Translations under genes and position numbers: made by a program
The notes under the pieces: model-generated
The model's input: the letters and a program-made list of their open reading frames with translations, nothing else
Database searches by the model: none
Told to the model about the DNA's origin: nothing
Assembly (NCBI RefSeq): GCF_020360975.1
Contig: NW_025408680.1
Location: 1,240,001 to 1,304,000, forward strand
Direction: 5' to 3'
Source of the DNA: Hirsutella rhossiliensis
Taxonomy: Eukaryota; Ascomycota; Sordariomycetes; Hypocreales; Ophiocordycipitaceae
Length of the DNA: 64,000 nucleotides
In this document: piece after piece, positions 1 to 11,649 of the stretch
How positions within the stretch are numbered: position 1 is the first letter of the stretch
Layout: the number at the start of each line of letters is the position of its first letter

Positions 1-3000
1 CTACTAGCCTTTTTATAGCTAGCTAAGTAAGAAGAAATCTTTAAGGAAGCTAACTAATACTTCTTAATAGAAGCTCTTTCTAGCTAGTAGCTATAAGATA
101 TATCTCTACTAATAAAGCTTATTAGTAACGGTTACTTAACTATCTTTTAAGAGGCTAGCTAGGAACTAAATAAAGAGGCTACTAAAATATAAAAGTAAGT
201 AGTCTTATTCCTTCGTAGCTAGTACTCGACCTAAACGGCTCGACCTACTGCCCCTATAGCTACTACAGCCCCTATTACTACGGCCCCCGCTACTACTACT
301 ACGGCTATTACTCCTTTGGCTCCTCCTCCCTTAAGAGCCTTAACCCTATCTTTAACGGCTGCCCTAGTCCCGGCCCTAGCTCCGCCTACTACTCTAGGCC
401 CGGTCCCGTTAGTTAGACCGGCCCGACTAGTCCCTTAATAGACCTTTTAGTCTATTAGTTAAAAAGTTAAGGAACTAGTCGAAATCGAACCTTATTAATA
501 TTAGTAATAAGGAGTAAAAAGGGGGGGTTTTTAAGTAGACCTTTTAAACTAAGATAAGGATTCCTTAAAGAAATAATATATAAGGAGGAATCGACCTACC
601 TACTAAGTATATAAAAAGCCCTATCGGCTAGAAGACTACTAGTAGGTCTTTAAGGAAAACCGACCTAAAGGAATTAACCCTTTAAAGAGACTATAAGAAA
701 TAGTATAATAGTCTCTTAAGGAGGACCCTTTATTATAGAAGAAGATAGCCGAGATTTAGGTTGCTGAGAAATAGTAACTAATAATAACGCTGCCTTTATT
801 CGAGCTATAAATTTAAGGAAAATTCGTTAGTATAGTAAATCCGGTATTTATCTTCCCTATAGATTAATAAGGCTAAGACTAACCGTTAGGACCCTCCGAT
901 TATCCCCTACGAAAATTAGCTATCCTTAACTCTAGTACTTCCCTTAATATCTATAATATACTCTTATAATTCCGGTCCTTTAAGAAGGGACGAAGGGAAT
1001 ATCTTATTACTAAGGAATTAACCGTATAGATAGAGGGATATCGAAGGGTGAATTTTACGATGAAATTACCTAATAGGTCTATACGAATTCTTCGATAAAA
1101 AAGGGTAGCTTTTTACCCTTAATTTTTAACGAGCCTAATTTCCTTCTACTTTCTTTAAAAGGAAGGAATCTTCTAATATATAACGTCTAAGCCTATAAGG
1201 CTAGTCTAGAAGAATTAGACTATTAGGCTTATTAAGGAAAAATTCGGTTAATTTATTCTCGAATTCTAACCTATTTATAGGAAGGAACTATTTAAGAAGT
1301 TAGCTTTCCTTACTAGGAGGAATAGGTCTACTATAAAAGACCCTCTTCCGGTAGCCTAAGGAGACGGTATTCTTTAGTACGTATAACTTAGTTACCCGGG
1401 CCCCCTAGCTTTATATAAGCTAGGCTAATAATAGGGCGTACGAATAAAGGGCCTAAAGACCGTTAAATACGAATACTATAGCTAAGGAAATACTAAGAGA
1501 CGAATTTCTAGACGGACCCCTATATAGCTAGACTAGCTATATAAGGAAATTTAGGTCGACTAGACCGACGTCTCTAGGGATTAAGATAGCTTTATTAAGG
1601 TAATATTCTTTATAAACGCTTTTTTAAGGATAGTTTTCCCTTATTTCTTACGGACCTACCTAAGTAAGTATAACTAGTCTACCCTCTAAGACTTTATTAA
1701 CTAAATAAAATCCTACTTTAGCTATAAGGTAAAGAAGATACGGATTAATAGAGAGCTATTTATAAAGGATATCTTAAAATAGCTTCGAAAAGGGGGTATT
1801 TTACCCTTCTTATTAGTACTAAATACCTAGGCCTAGAATAGAGGGGCAAAAGGATTAAGGGGTGCTATAATAGAAAGGGCCTATATAATAAGACTTACTA
1901 TAAGGCTTCTATACTACCTTTAAAGGGAAGTCGTTAAGACCGCCTATTACCTTTAGAACCGGACCCTAAGGGACCTTAGGGGCCTAAGGGACTATAGGGA
2001 CCTAAAGACCCTTATTAAGACCTAAGGAATAAACTAGAAATCCCCCCTCGAGCTCTTTATAAAGAAGAGGGTCTCCTTAGCCTACCTTTATACCTATAGC
2101 TATAAGGTATACGCAATAACTACCGATATATAGCTAAAAAGGAAGAAGAAAAGAAAGCTTAATCTTAGAGCCTTTATTAATTACCTTATTAGTTATAATT
2201 CTACGAATATCTTTTAGATTTAGATTCCTCTTTTATAAAAGGTTATTTCGACTAGGGATATAATTTTCGATAAATCTAGCTCCTTTAATAGAAAGAGGGG
2301 TTAATAGCCCCTCTTACTCTTATAACGTTAGCTAATTTAAAAGATCTAAATTACCCCTTCTTAATAGTCTTAAGAAGAGGTCCTAGATAAGGAAATAAAA
2401 GAAGAAACTAACGTTAAAGTAGTCGAGGATAACGCTAACTTTAAAGGAGAAGAGGAAGCTACTAGATTAGATAATATAAATAAAGAAGGAGACTATAAGA
2501 AAGCGGTAGAGCTAGAATACGCTTACCTTCCTACGCCTCCTCTTATAGAATAAGAGGAAGATCTAAAAATAGCTTTTTCGGTTAGTCTTCCTATCTCGAC
2601 CCTTAAGGGGGTAGGAAAGGCACCTCTCTTAAAGGATTACCCGACTATATTTTTATCCCTACTTTAAGAAGCAAAGGAAGGTATAGGGCCTAATATAAAA
2701 GAAGACTAACCTCTCCTTTATTTCGATTGTTTTTCCGACTTCTACTTAATACTAATAAAAGACGGTTCCTATAGAGTATTTATAGTAGGCTAGCTTTTTA
2801 AGCTACTATTAGTAAGGAAGGTATATAAAAGAGACCTCCCGGACCTACTAGTAAACTAAAAGCAGCTAGAAAGACACCCTTTTAAAGACTATTTTTTCTA
2901 GGCCTAGAAAGACTACCTAGCTTTATATAAAGAAATAAGGTCTTTCGAAGAGGTCCTTAAGGAAAAGGTAAGAGGAAAATAGGTCTATAGCTATAAGTAG

Positions 3001-4440
3001 GTCTTTATCTATAAGTCTAATAAATATAGCTTCCTTTAAAAGTATAAAGCCTAGCTAGTTATTTATAGGAATTAATAGGAAAAAGGGAATTTACTTACTA
3101 AGGTAACTACCTTAATAAGGATATCTTTTTAGACACTTATAGCTATAGTAGTAGAATTCGACCTCGAGCTTAATTAGATAAATATAGTTAACGCCTTTAT
3201 TAATTACCTACTTAAGGAAGAAGAAGTTATCTATATATACCTTTTACTAAGCTTCTAATAGCTAGGAAAGGTTCTATAGCTTAGCAAAGCTCTATATAGA
3301 CTATAAAGATTACCCCTTATTTAGTAATAGTATTTAATAGGTTCCTTTAAAGCCCTAGGCTTTAAGAAAGTCCCTTAAGAACTATATAAAATATAAAAGG
3401 GTAAAATCACGGTCTTCTTTTATATCGACGATATTATCTAGGCCTACTTAAAAAAGGAAGAAGCTACTACTAGGGAGGCTATATAAGGCCTATAATAAAG
3501 GTATAAGATAACTAAGCTAAGGGAGCTAAAGTAGTTCCTAGGGATATAAATCCTTTAGAATAGGTCTTAATAGACTATCTAACTTACCTAGGACGCTTAT
3601 ATTAATAAGGTTACTTATAAATTCCTCCTTAAATCCCTCGATAAAAAGCTTCCCTCTACGCTTATATTAAATAAAGAGCTTTTACCTAATCCGTCCTTTT
3701 AAGGTAGGAAGTAAAAGAAATACTAATATTAATAAAAGGTAGGCTCCCTGCTTTTTTTAGCTATTTCTACTAGACTGGATATCTCTTTTATAGTCTCTTA
3801 GCTAGCTAGGTATAACTAGAATCCTAGCCCTAAGCATTAAGATATAATAGATAGAGCTATCCTTTATCTCTATTTAACGAGATTATATAGTCTACTCTTA
3901 GGAGGGTAGGGAAGGAAAACGCTGCCGAAATCTTCCTTTATTTAAGCGATTTATCCTTTACGGATAATTCCTTAGATAGAAAGAGCTTATAAGGGTATAT
4001 TATATCTCTTTTTAGAGGAACTATTACTTAGAGAGCTTCGAAGTAAGCTACTATTATAACTTTAAGTATAGAGGTAGAGCTACTAGCTCTTTTAAAAGCG
4101 TTAAAAGAAGCGATTTTCCTTAGCTAGCTACTAATATCTTTACAACTATAAATTCTATCCCTATTAGCTATAAAATATAATAATATATAGACTATATAAA
4201 TTCTTATAGAGGAAAATAGTAAGCTATTAACCTAGCTATAGTATATCTATATCTACTAGTATAAGTTATACTAAGAAGTTTAAAAGGGACTTATTTCTAT
4301 CTATTAGGTTCTAATAGTATTAATAATAGCTAATAGTCTTATAAAGCCCTTACTAAAGTAAAAGCTAGCTATCTTTCTATAGTAAATTAAGCTAAAAGAC
4401 GATTAAGAAAAGCTATCTTTAAAGGCCTACCTTAAGAGTC
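1..4440 (+). pseudogene. Copia-1A gag-pol relic
   Basis: RIP-broken polyprotein. A Pro/Ala/Thr-rich linker of gag lies at about 235-440. The integrase core runs about 1490-2250. Reverse transcriptase covers about 2960-3650 and still encodes the catalytic Y-I-D-D at 3421-3432. RNase H starts with a 'TRLDISF' block near 3765 and ends near 4440 in a region that, ignoring stops, reads as the usual copia C-terminus (His-rich stretch, then a 'KGLISIY' block). Almost all interruptions are TAA or TAG. The protein would have packaged, reverse transcribed and integrated the element's RNA. Frame boundaries are approximate because I followed motifs rather than a computed alignment. Confidence 0.88.
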
Positions 4441-4752
4441 TTTAAAAGGAGCTAATAGTACGTATAAGAAGGTAACGTCTATAGCTAAAGAAAAGAAAGA
4501 CGTTTTTCCCTTTAAAGGGCCCCCTATTTAATAAGGTTTTTCCCTTCTAAGAAGGCCCCTTTTCTTATAGGACTTTCCCCTCTTTAGGCCCCTATTTCTT
4601 AAGTAAGTCTAAAAGAGCCTAGGGACCTAAAAGGGCCCCTACTTTCCTTAAGTAAAGGGAGAAGTATAGAGCTAAGAACCTCCTCTATACGCTTACTAGC
4701 CCGAAGCTATATTAGCTATGCCCTTAAGGTATAGGCTATAGCTAAGGGAGTA

Positions 4753-5215
4753 TATCGCGAAGCGAAGACTAATTTCGTAGTTCTTAGAGATATCCCTTAG
4801 TATAAGGGACTAAGGAAGCTAAAAATACCTAGTATAAAAGAAGGAAGAAGGAGCTAAAAAGAGGTATAGAAAGGAAGGTAGGATTATAATAGGAAGTATA
4901 AGTAGCGAGAGATAAGACGGATATACTAGGAACGGCTAAAAATAAGGGGGAAAACTAGTAAAAAGCTTAGTAGTTAAAAGGATATTAGTAGCTTCTTTAA
5001 GTAGGATCTTCTTTATTAATTAAGGTTTTAGATAGGAATAAAAAGGGGCGTTAGATAGAGGAAAGAAGGATAATTAAGGTAATATAATAACTACTCCCTT
5101 ACCTTTATTACTACTTTAATAAGAATTAAATCTCTCTACGCTAACTATCTTACCCCTTACTTTTAATTTTACCTTTATATATTTTTATATACTTCTTATA
5201 TATCTTTACGCGAGA
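4753..5215 (+). repeat. Copia-1A 3' LTR (463 bp)
   Basis: Begins TATCGCGAAG and ends CGCGAGA. The length equals both LTRs of copy C once its MITE is subtracted, and the left LTR of copy B. A purine-rich tract (AGCTAAGGGAG, 4740-4750) lies just upstream as the likely polypurine primer. The first T-A pair is probably a RIP-mutated TG. Confidence 0.92.
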
Positions 5216-5359
5216 ATACTAGTACCGCTATATATTAATATATTAAGGCTTAATAACTCCTTATATTAGATTAAGGTAGTAGAATATTAAAATCCGAGCT
5301 ATATAATTATAGCTAGGTATTAAAGATAATTAAGTACTTTCTTTTATAATATTAAAAGT
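5216..5359. other. Short AT-rich spacer between Copia-1A and Copia-2
   Basis: Copia-1A has inserted here. I see only AT-rich sequence with no recognisable element. The last five bases (AAAGT) are the candidate target-site duplication of Copia-2. Confidence 0.5.
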
Positions 5360-6055
5360 TATTAGAATATACTTTTATATTCCTATTTTACTATTATAAA
5401 GAAATAATAAGTATAGGGGGGCTCTATAGAATAAGCTAGTAAAAAGAGGCTCTATAATATAGTCTAAGGGAATAACCCTTAAAGATAAAGACCTTTACTA
5501 AGTATCTATACCTTCCTTTAAGAAAAGCGGGTTAAGATAAGCCTATCTTAATAAATAGAAATATATATAAAATATATAACTTAATTACGTATAGAACGGA
5601 TACCCTATTACTTATTTTATCTTAGCGGTTCTAAGGATATCTATAATATAAGAATAGTTAAGGCATAGAATATTTAAGTTAAATCTACTACTTATACTAG
5701 AACCTATAGTCTTACGTTAACTATTACGTTATAATTAAACTACCTACTAAGTTAGGAAGATATACTATATATAGAGTTTTTTAAGTACTATAGAATATAC
5801 TAGAAAGCTAACTAATTAGGCTACTAGTAGGCGAGTAATAGTCTATAAAAGATAAAGGATTTCCCTAGGAGTAGTAGATAAAATAAGTAAGTTTATAAGT
5901 ATCTTTTATAACGCTATTCTTTTAATATATTATTTAGCCCTTTATATACTCGTTATAAATCCTAGACGAAATCCTACCCTATACTCCTTCGACTAATCTT
6001 TCCGCTTACGTTATTAATTACTCGATCCTACGCTTATTACTTATACCTTTTTATA
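5360..6055 (+). repeat. Copia-2 5' LTR (696 bp)
   Basis: Start (TATTAGAATA) and end (CCTTTTTATA) were fixed by comparison with the inverted solo LTR at 25038-27603, which is also 696 bp without its insert. Both ends fit TG...CA altered to TA...TA by RIP. Confidence 0.9.
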
Positions 6056-6067
6056 GGATATAAGCCT
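6056..6067 (+). promoter_or_regulatory. Copia-2 primer binding site, half tRNA-iMet type
   Basis: GGATATAAGCCT directly follows the LTR. Copia elements commonly prime from the anticodon arm of initiator tRNA-Met, whose complement reads GGTTATGAGCCC. A TG to TA RIP change plus one further mismatch gives this site. The same motif follows the LTRs of Copia-1, Copia-3 and Copia-4. Confidence 0.7.
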
Positions 6068-8657
6068 AGCTTCTTTATAAGTTAGGTAATAACTTCGAAA
6101 TATATTTAAAATTCTAATACTAACTATATAACCTCGAATTCTTTAAAATAAGCTCTAGGGATAAGTTCGAATTTACTAAACTTAAGGGTAGTTCTAACTA
6201 TACCTTCTAGGCTATTTAAATATAGGCTCTTTTAGTTAAGGAGAAGCTTTCTACTACTATATTATAAGAAGATTACTTAAAGATAAAAGAAGTAATTACT
6301 TTAATTTTTATTTATATTAAAGATAGTCCTTTAACCTAAATAAAGTATATAGTAAATGCTAAAGAGGCGTAGGATAGGTTAAAAGACCTATATAACCCTA
6401 TTTCCTTTACTTTAAATTACCTACTTATAAAGGAGCTTTTTAATACTTTAGTAAGGGATTTCGAATCCCTAGAAAGCTACCTAAATAAGGTAAAAGAGGT
6501 ATTAAAGGAGCTAAAAGCATAGAATATTATAATTCTAAAAGTAGTTATTATAGCTTCGATTTTAAATAGCCTTTTAGGCTCGTTTTCTAGGTATATAACT
6601 AATATAACGTAAGCTTTTTAAAATAACTTAGAGGCTTTTAATCTAGAGTCTCTCTTTAGTAGTCTTATAGACGAATTTAAAAGGACTAAGTTTTTAGAAA
6701 ATCCCCTTAGGTAAGGTTTCTTAACTAAAAAGCCCTAGAAAAAGATAAAAATTATATTATAATGCACTTACTATAAAAAGAAAGGGTATCTAGTTAAAGA
6801 TTACTACTATCTTTACCTAGAAAAGGTCCTTAAAAGCTTTTCTAAAAATTTAAAAAATTAAAATAAAGGAATACCTTTTAAGAGGCCTAGAAAACCTTTT
6901 ATAGAAGGAAATCCTATAAGATTAGACTCTTACGTCGATAAGAAGAAGAAAAGTCCCTCTTCTCTATATATATCGGAAGTAAAAAAAATAGAAATTAATA
7001 ATTAAACGGATAAAGAACCGGAAATCGATTTTTCTATTCCTCCTCCTACCCCTAAAGGTTATAAAAGCTCTAAAGAAGAGGAAAAGGTATATATCTCTTC
7101 GAATATCCTTAAAAAAGCTATATTTAATAATAGGTAAATAGGACCTTTAAACTCCTCTTAAATTAAAGACCTTATATATAAAGTAAACGAGAAGGAAATC
7201 CTTTATAAAACCTTAGAGAATAGAAGTTTCTATAATTATATATATAATACCGATACTACTAGGTATATAGTATTAGAAAAGAAATTCCTTATTAATTTTC
7301 GAACTATCTTTACTAAGGTTAATTAAGGAGAGGCATCTTATATAGTTATTAAAGGCTTTAGAGATCTTCTTTTTAGATTTCTAAATAATAAAAGGCTATT
7401 TATCCTAAGAAACTGCCTTTTTATACCCGAATTAAGGGTAAATATTATAAGCTAATTATATTTTAAAAATACTTATGCCTTTATTAATAGCAAGGAAATT
7501 TTCCTACTAGATACCTAAGCTAATATTATATATAAAGGAAAATAGTAAGATAACCTTTATATCTTCTCTTTAGAAATTGCTTTCTTATAAAAGAAGATAT
7601 TCCTATATAATATTAATAATATAAGGAATAATATAAAGGACCTTAACTTTTATTTATAGTATTTAAGGCTAGGATATATAAGTCCTAAAGCCTTACTAAA
7701 AACCTTTAAAAGATATAATAAAGATATAACTATCCCTAAGAAGTATATTATAAATATAAAAGAATACGAGGCTTATATTAAAGTAAAGGCAATTAATAAG
7801 AGGAATAATTTCCTATTTAATAAGGTATATAATTACTTTAATAGAGTTACTATTAATATTTAAGGCCTTATAAAGACCTTTACTTATAATAAATATACTT
7901 CCTTTATATCCCTTTTATATATAGGGATAAGATATTTATAAATATCTTTAATAAATTCTAATATAGAAGCCCTAGATAAATTCTTAGAATATAAAGCCTT
8001 AGTTAAAAATACCTAGGATAATATTACTATAAAGGAAGTCTTTTCGGATAATATAAAAGAGTTCCTATATAAAATAAAACCCTACTACTTAAGAAAGGGA
8101 ATTAAATATTATACTAGCCCTCCTAGGACTCTTAAATTAAACGGAGTAATAGAAAAGATTAATAGGACTATTTTAAATAAAGTCCGAGCTATTTTATTTA
8201 CGGTAAAACTACCTAAATATTTATAGGGAGAAGGTATTCTAATAGCAGCCTATTTATATAATAGGACCCCTTACTCTTAAATAGGCTTTTAAACTCCTAT
8301 AGAAAAAAAGGAAAAATAAATCTTTAGCCTTAGAAGACTTATAGAAAATTAAGTCCTTTAAAAGTACTATTTATTATAAAAATAAAGACCCTATAGACAC
8401 GCTAGAAATAAGAGCTTATAAGGGTATTATTATAGGCTATACTAAAAATACTTATAAAATATATATCTTTTCGAAAAGAATAGTAATAATTTCTAGAGAT
8501 ATTATTATCCTAGAAAATAAATTTATAGAAAGTTAAAAAGAAGAAGACCTTAAGGACTTTAATTTTAATACCTTACGTTTTATAAATAAGGTCCTAGATA
8601 ACTATTTATAAAGGGAACCTATATAAAGAAGGTAATAACTCTTCCTTAAAAAAAGAG

Positions 8658-8777
8658 GAAAATAACCCTCTTATAGAAAAGGAAGATAACCCTCTTATAA
8701 AAAAGGAAGATAACCCTCTTATAGAGAAGGAAGATAACCCTCTTATAAAGAAGGGAAATAATCCTCTTTTAGAAAAT
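8658..8777 (+). repeat. Five-unit 24-bp coding tandem repeat in Copia-2
   Basis: Five consecutive 24-bp units (8658, 8682, 8706, 8730, 8754) encode an octapeptide close to E-D-N-P-L-I-x-K in the linker between integrase and reverse transcriptase. The period is a multiple of three and the units differ mainly at G/A positions, so the repeat expanded while the frame was still read. Confidence 0.9.
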
Positions 8778-9988
8778 AGATTAAATAATAGTCTAAAAAT
8801 CCGTATTAATATACCTAAGAAGCTAAACGGATTTTATAAAGACTATACCGTATACCCCGAAATAAATACTATATTAAATAGTAAAAGTAAAGAGATTATT
8901 TTATCTTTACTAGAAAATAAGGATCCTATAAAGCCTAAAACATTTAAATAAGCTATAAATAGCTTAGAAGCTATAGAATAGAAAAGAGCTATATTTCTAG
9001 AAATAAAAGAGCTCTTAAACTAAAATACCTAGGAATTAAAGCCTCTCCTTAGCAATAAGGAGGCCCTTAGCGGCCGTTAGGTCTATAAAATAAAGCGGGA
9101 TAATAATAATAATATTATTAAATATAAAGCCCGCTATATAGTATAAGGATTAAATTAGGTTTATAGCTTAGATTATTTAGAAACCTTTTTTATAATAGTA
9201 AGACCTAAATCTATTAGAATGCTACTTATAATAGCTATTTTTAATAACTATACTTTACTATAATACGATATAAAAAATACTTTTATATATACCGAAATAG
9301 ATATAGATATTTATATAAAAATCCTTATAGGCTTTAAAGAGCTAATACTTAAAAACTAGTTTAATATAAACTAATATAAGTATAATATTAGCTATTTATA
9401 GTTCCTAGAGCTATATAAAAAGAAAAAGCTAGTAGTAACATTAAAGAAAGTATTATATAGCCTTAAATAAAGTCTAAAGCTTTAGTATAACTATCTTAGC
9501 TTTATATTAGCTAAGATAGGACTTTCGGCCCTTCTTATAAATAAAGGGGTATTTATAAATATATAATATAAAATTATAATAGTAATCTATATAGATAACC
9601 TCCTAATAATAGGGCTTAATAAAGGTATAATAAATAGTTTACTTAAAAAAGTAGTAGATTATATAATAGTTTAGCCTTTAAGCGAACTAAAAGACTTCTT
9701 AGGAATATATATAATTATAAACTAAAGTAGAAAGGAGATATTTATATCCTAGGAAAAATATACTTATAATAAAATACGAGAATATAATAAAGAAGACTTA
9801 AGGACTTTTAATACGCTTACTATAGTAGGAGTAAAGCTTAAAAATGCTACTATAACGCCTTCGTAAAAAGAAATCCTTATTCACTAAAGGGAAATAAGGG
9901 CTCTATTATATCTAGGTATAATAAGTAAGCTAGATATTTTATATACTATTATTTCCTATACTAGATTTACTTTTAAACTAGATAATAC

Positions 9989-10404
9989 TTTAATAGTAGC
10001 TATAGTATATACCTAAAGATATACCTATGCTAATAGTAATAGTAGTAGCTAGATACTAAAGGACGAAGGGGTCTAAGAAGAATAAAGGAAAAGAGAAAGT
10101 ACTAGGTAAGGTAAGGTAAAGGCAAAGAGGGCTAAAAAGGTATATTAGTAAAAGAGGATATAGAAGAAGATAATGCTAATGCTAATACTATCTACTAGCT
10201 AAGGAGGAAAAGAGACCTCTTTTATAGACCGAATTTTCCTTAGTTCTTTCCTAGACGAATAAGGGCTAAGGGATTATTTAATTAAGAAGAGGGCTAGCTA
10301 GAGACTCTACTAAGGATCCTACTAAGGACCTTACTAAGGACCCTACTAAAGGCTTTGCTACGCGGGCTATATCTATTCCTTAGGGTATAGATGCCCCTAT
10401 TAAA
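9989..10404 (-). mobile_element. MITE copy 1 (416 bp), TSD ATAC
   Basis: Interrupts Copia-2 RNase H. It begins TTTAATAG and ends CTATTAAA (8-bp terminal inverted repeats) and is flanked by ATAC at 9985-9988 and 10405-10408. Copy 2 (38453-38858) is in the opposite orientation and has TIRs TTTAACGG/CCGTTAAA and TSD GTAG. A 12-bp motif (CTACTAAGGACC-like) repeats four times at 10307-10354. No coding capacity is seen. The 4-bp duplication does not match the usual hAT, Tc1/mariner, PIF or Mutator sizes, so I leave the superfamily open. Confidence 0.88.
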
Positions 10405-10639
10405 ATACGTATTTTAAAGCGTTAAATAATATCTAGAAATATTTAAATAAATACCCTAACCTAGGGATAATTTATTACTATAATACTCCTTATCCTTATA
10501 GTTTTATAAAAGGTTATTTTAACGCTAGCTAGGCGTTTAACCTTATAGATAGAAAATCCGTTTCTAGATACTATTTCTATATTTAAAAAAATATTATAAT
10601 TTAGGCTACTTAGGGGTATTAAGGTAGTAGAATTTAAAG

Positions 10640-11315
10640 GTAAACCTTAAAATAGATTTAAATAAAGTAGCTTTAAATAGATAGTTCCGCCGGTTTAGAC
10701 TAAATATTCGTTTTATATTTAAACTATTTACTAGCTTTATACTTTATAATAGCTTACTAAGTAGCTCTATAACTTAGCTAGCCCTATATAAGGGAGCTTA
10801 TAAGTAACCTAAATAGTACTATACTTAAATTATTATACTATATAAAATAGTTAGTTAAATTAACTAACTAAAAGCCTTTTATAATATCTATAAATATAAA
10901 GCTTAGTTCCTTCTTTAGCTCGTCCCTATTAACTAACTATATATATCTTATTATAACTAGTATAATCTTTTTAATAGACTCTTATATTAAACTTAATTAA
11001 TTTATATAGCTTACTTAAGATCTAATTACTAACTTTATTATTATAAAGGTCTTATAAGTATATTTCCTTAGTATTACTCCCTTAGCTACTCCTGGCTTAT
11101 TATTTAGAATACTAGCTATAGATTAAGAAATAGAAAATATACTAGTAGCGAAATTAAAGGATAGAGTAGTAGTTATTCTTTAGTAGTTATTACTAGCTTA
11201 ATTATACTTAGTAAAAAGCTCCTAATTATAGGCGCGGTAAAGGCAGCGGAGGTAATAGGGAAATATAGTATTAATCGGATTATAAAGGCAGTTAAAGGCG
11301 GTAAGGATAAGAAAG
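10640..11315. other. Unidentified AT-rich segment left of Copia-3
   Basis: No homology to other parts of the window was seen. A plus-strand frame from about 10860 to 11240 has stops mainly of TAA/TAG type and could be the tail of a RIP-mutated protein, but I recognise no domain. 11230-11310 is locally richer in G (GGCGG, GGCAGCGG). It may be the remnant of the Copia-2 3' side or of another element. Confidence 0.4.
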
Positions 11316-11583
11316 TATTAGCTAGTATAGGCACCGCTAATAATAGGTTACTTAAAGGATTAAAGGAGGGCTACCTAAAGGATTATTATAAGGCTATATA
11401 TCAGGGACTTATAAAGACCTTATATATAGGGCTAGTTTAGTGCCTATATAACTTACTTAAGGGTCTTTCTAACTATAGTATAAATAGGGCCTTATAGCCG
11501 CTTCTTTCTAGCTAGATTATATATCTTTATCCCTTTTTATATTACCCTAACTTTATAAGTACTAGAATAATAGTCTATTAATA
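11316..11583 (+). repeat. Copia-3 5' LTR (268 bp)
   Basis: Begins TATTAGCTAGTATA and ends TCTATTAATA. The start matches the copy after the polypurine tract at 16772, and the end matches the sequence finishing at 31898. The two halves of the 3' LTR sum to 267 bp, in agreement. Confidence 0.88.
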
Positions 11584-11593
11584 GTTATAAGCC
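11584..11593 (+). promoter_or_regulatory. Copia-3 primer binding site
   Basis: GTTATAAGCC directly after the LTR matches the complement of the initiator tRNA-Met anticodon arm (GTTATGAGCC) with one TG to TA RIP change. Confidence 0.75.
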
Positions 11594-11649
11594 TATATAA
11601 ATAACTAGGGTATCTTTTACTTATCCTTACTAATTTTAAAGCTATTATT

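Larger units (their letters stand above)
1..5215 (+). mobile_element. Copia-1A, Ty1/copia LTR retrotransposon, 5' end outside window
   Basis: First of three copies of one copia family (others: 16834-31688 minus, 38214-51919 plus). The window opens inside gag: the first bases match copy C near 39715, so about 1.5 kb (5' LTR and gag start) lies upstream. Order gag, protease, integrase, reverse transcriptase, RNase H, 3' LTR identifies Ty1/copia. Comparing copies gives an intact unit of about 6.3 kb. The frame is full of TAA and TAG at Gln/Trp positions, with CpA and TpG almost gone, the signature of RIP. The element is dead. The five bases after the LTR (ATACT) are the expected target duplication, but its partner is outside the window. 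Confidence 0.93.
5360..10640 (+). mobile_element. Copia-2, Ty1/copia LTR retrotransposon, 3' end missing
   Basis: Second copia family, with one 696-bp LTR at its left, a primer site, and gag, protease, integrase, reverse transcriptase and RNase H in copia order. RNase H is split by a 416-bp MITE and resumes at 10409. After about 10620 I can no longer follow RNase H, and no right-hand copy of the LTR appears before Copia-3 at 11316, so the 3' end is deleted. A solo LTR of the same family and same length (696 bp after subtracting its insert) sits at 25038-27603 on the minus strand. It is thoroughly RIP-mutated. Confidence 0.9.
6090..10640 (+). pseudogene. Copia-2 gag-pol relic
   Basis: Gag starts near 6090. 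Its nucleocapsid CCHC knuckle is at 6763-6804: first Cys intact, the other positions read Tyr as expected from TGY to TAY. The protease active site reads N-T-D-T-T-R-Y-I-V near 7243-7272. The integrase core shows F-S-D-N at 8041-8052 and a G-x-x-x-x-N-G-x-x-E-like block near 8119-8155. A 24-bp tandem repeat follows in the linker. Reverse transcriptase runs about 9235-9700 with Y-I-D-N at 9588-9599 in place of YIDD. RNase H covers about 9880-9984 and 10409-10620. The protease region is clearly homologous to that of Copia-4 (63540 onward). Confidence 0.88.

Noticed and set aside
4753..5215. Abundant CTAG and AGCT palindromes as regulatory sites
   Set aside because: They are spread over the entire window and are a by-product of CpA/TpG loss, not local signals.
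10860..11580. Continuous plus-strand frame running from the Copia-3 flank into its 5' LTR
   Set aside because: A frame crossing an LTR boundary with few stops is most likely chance in the locally GC-richer stretch.
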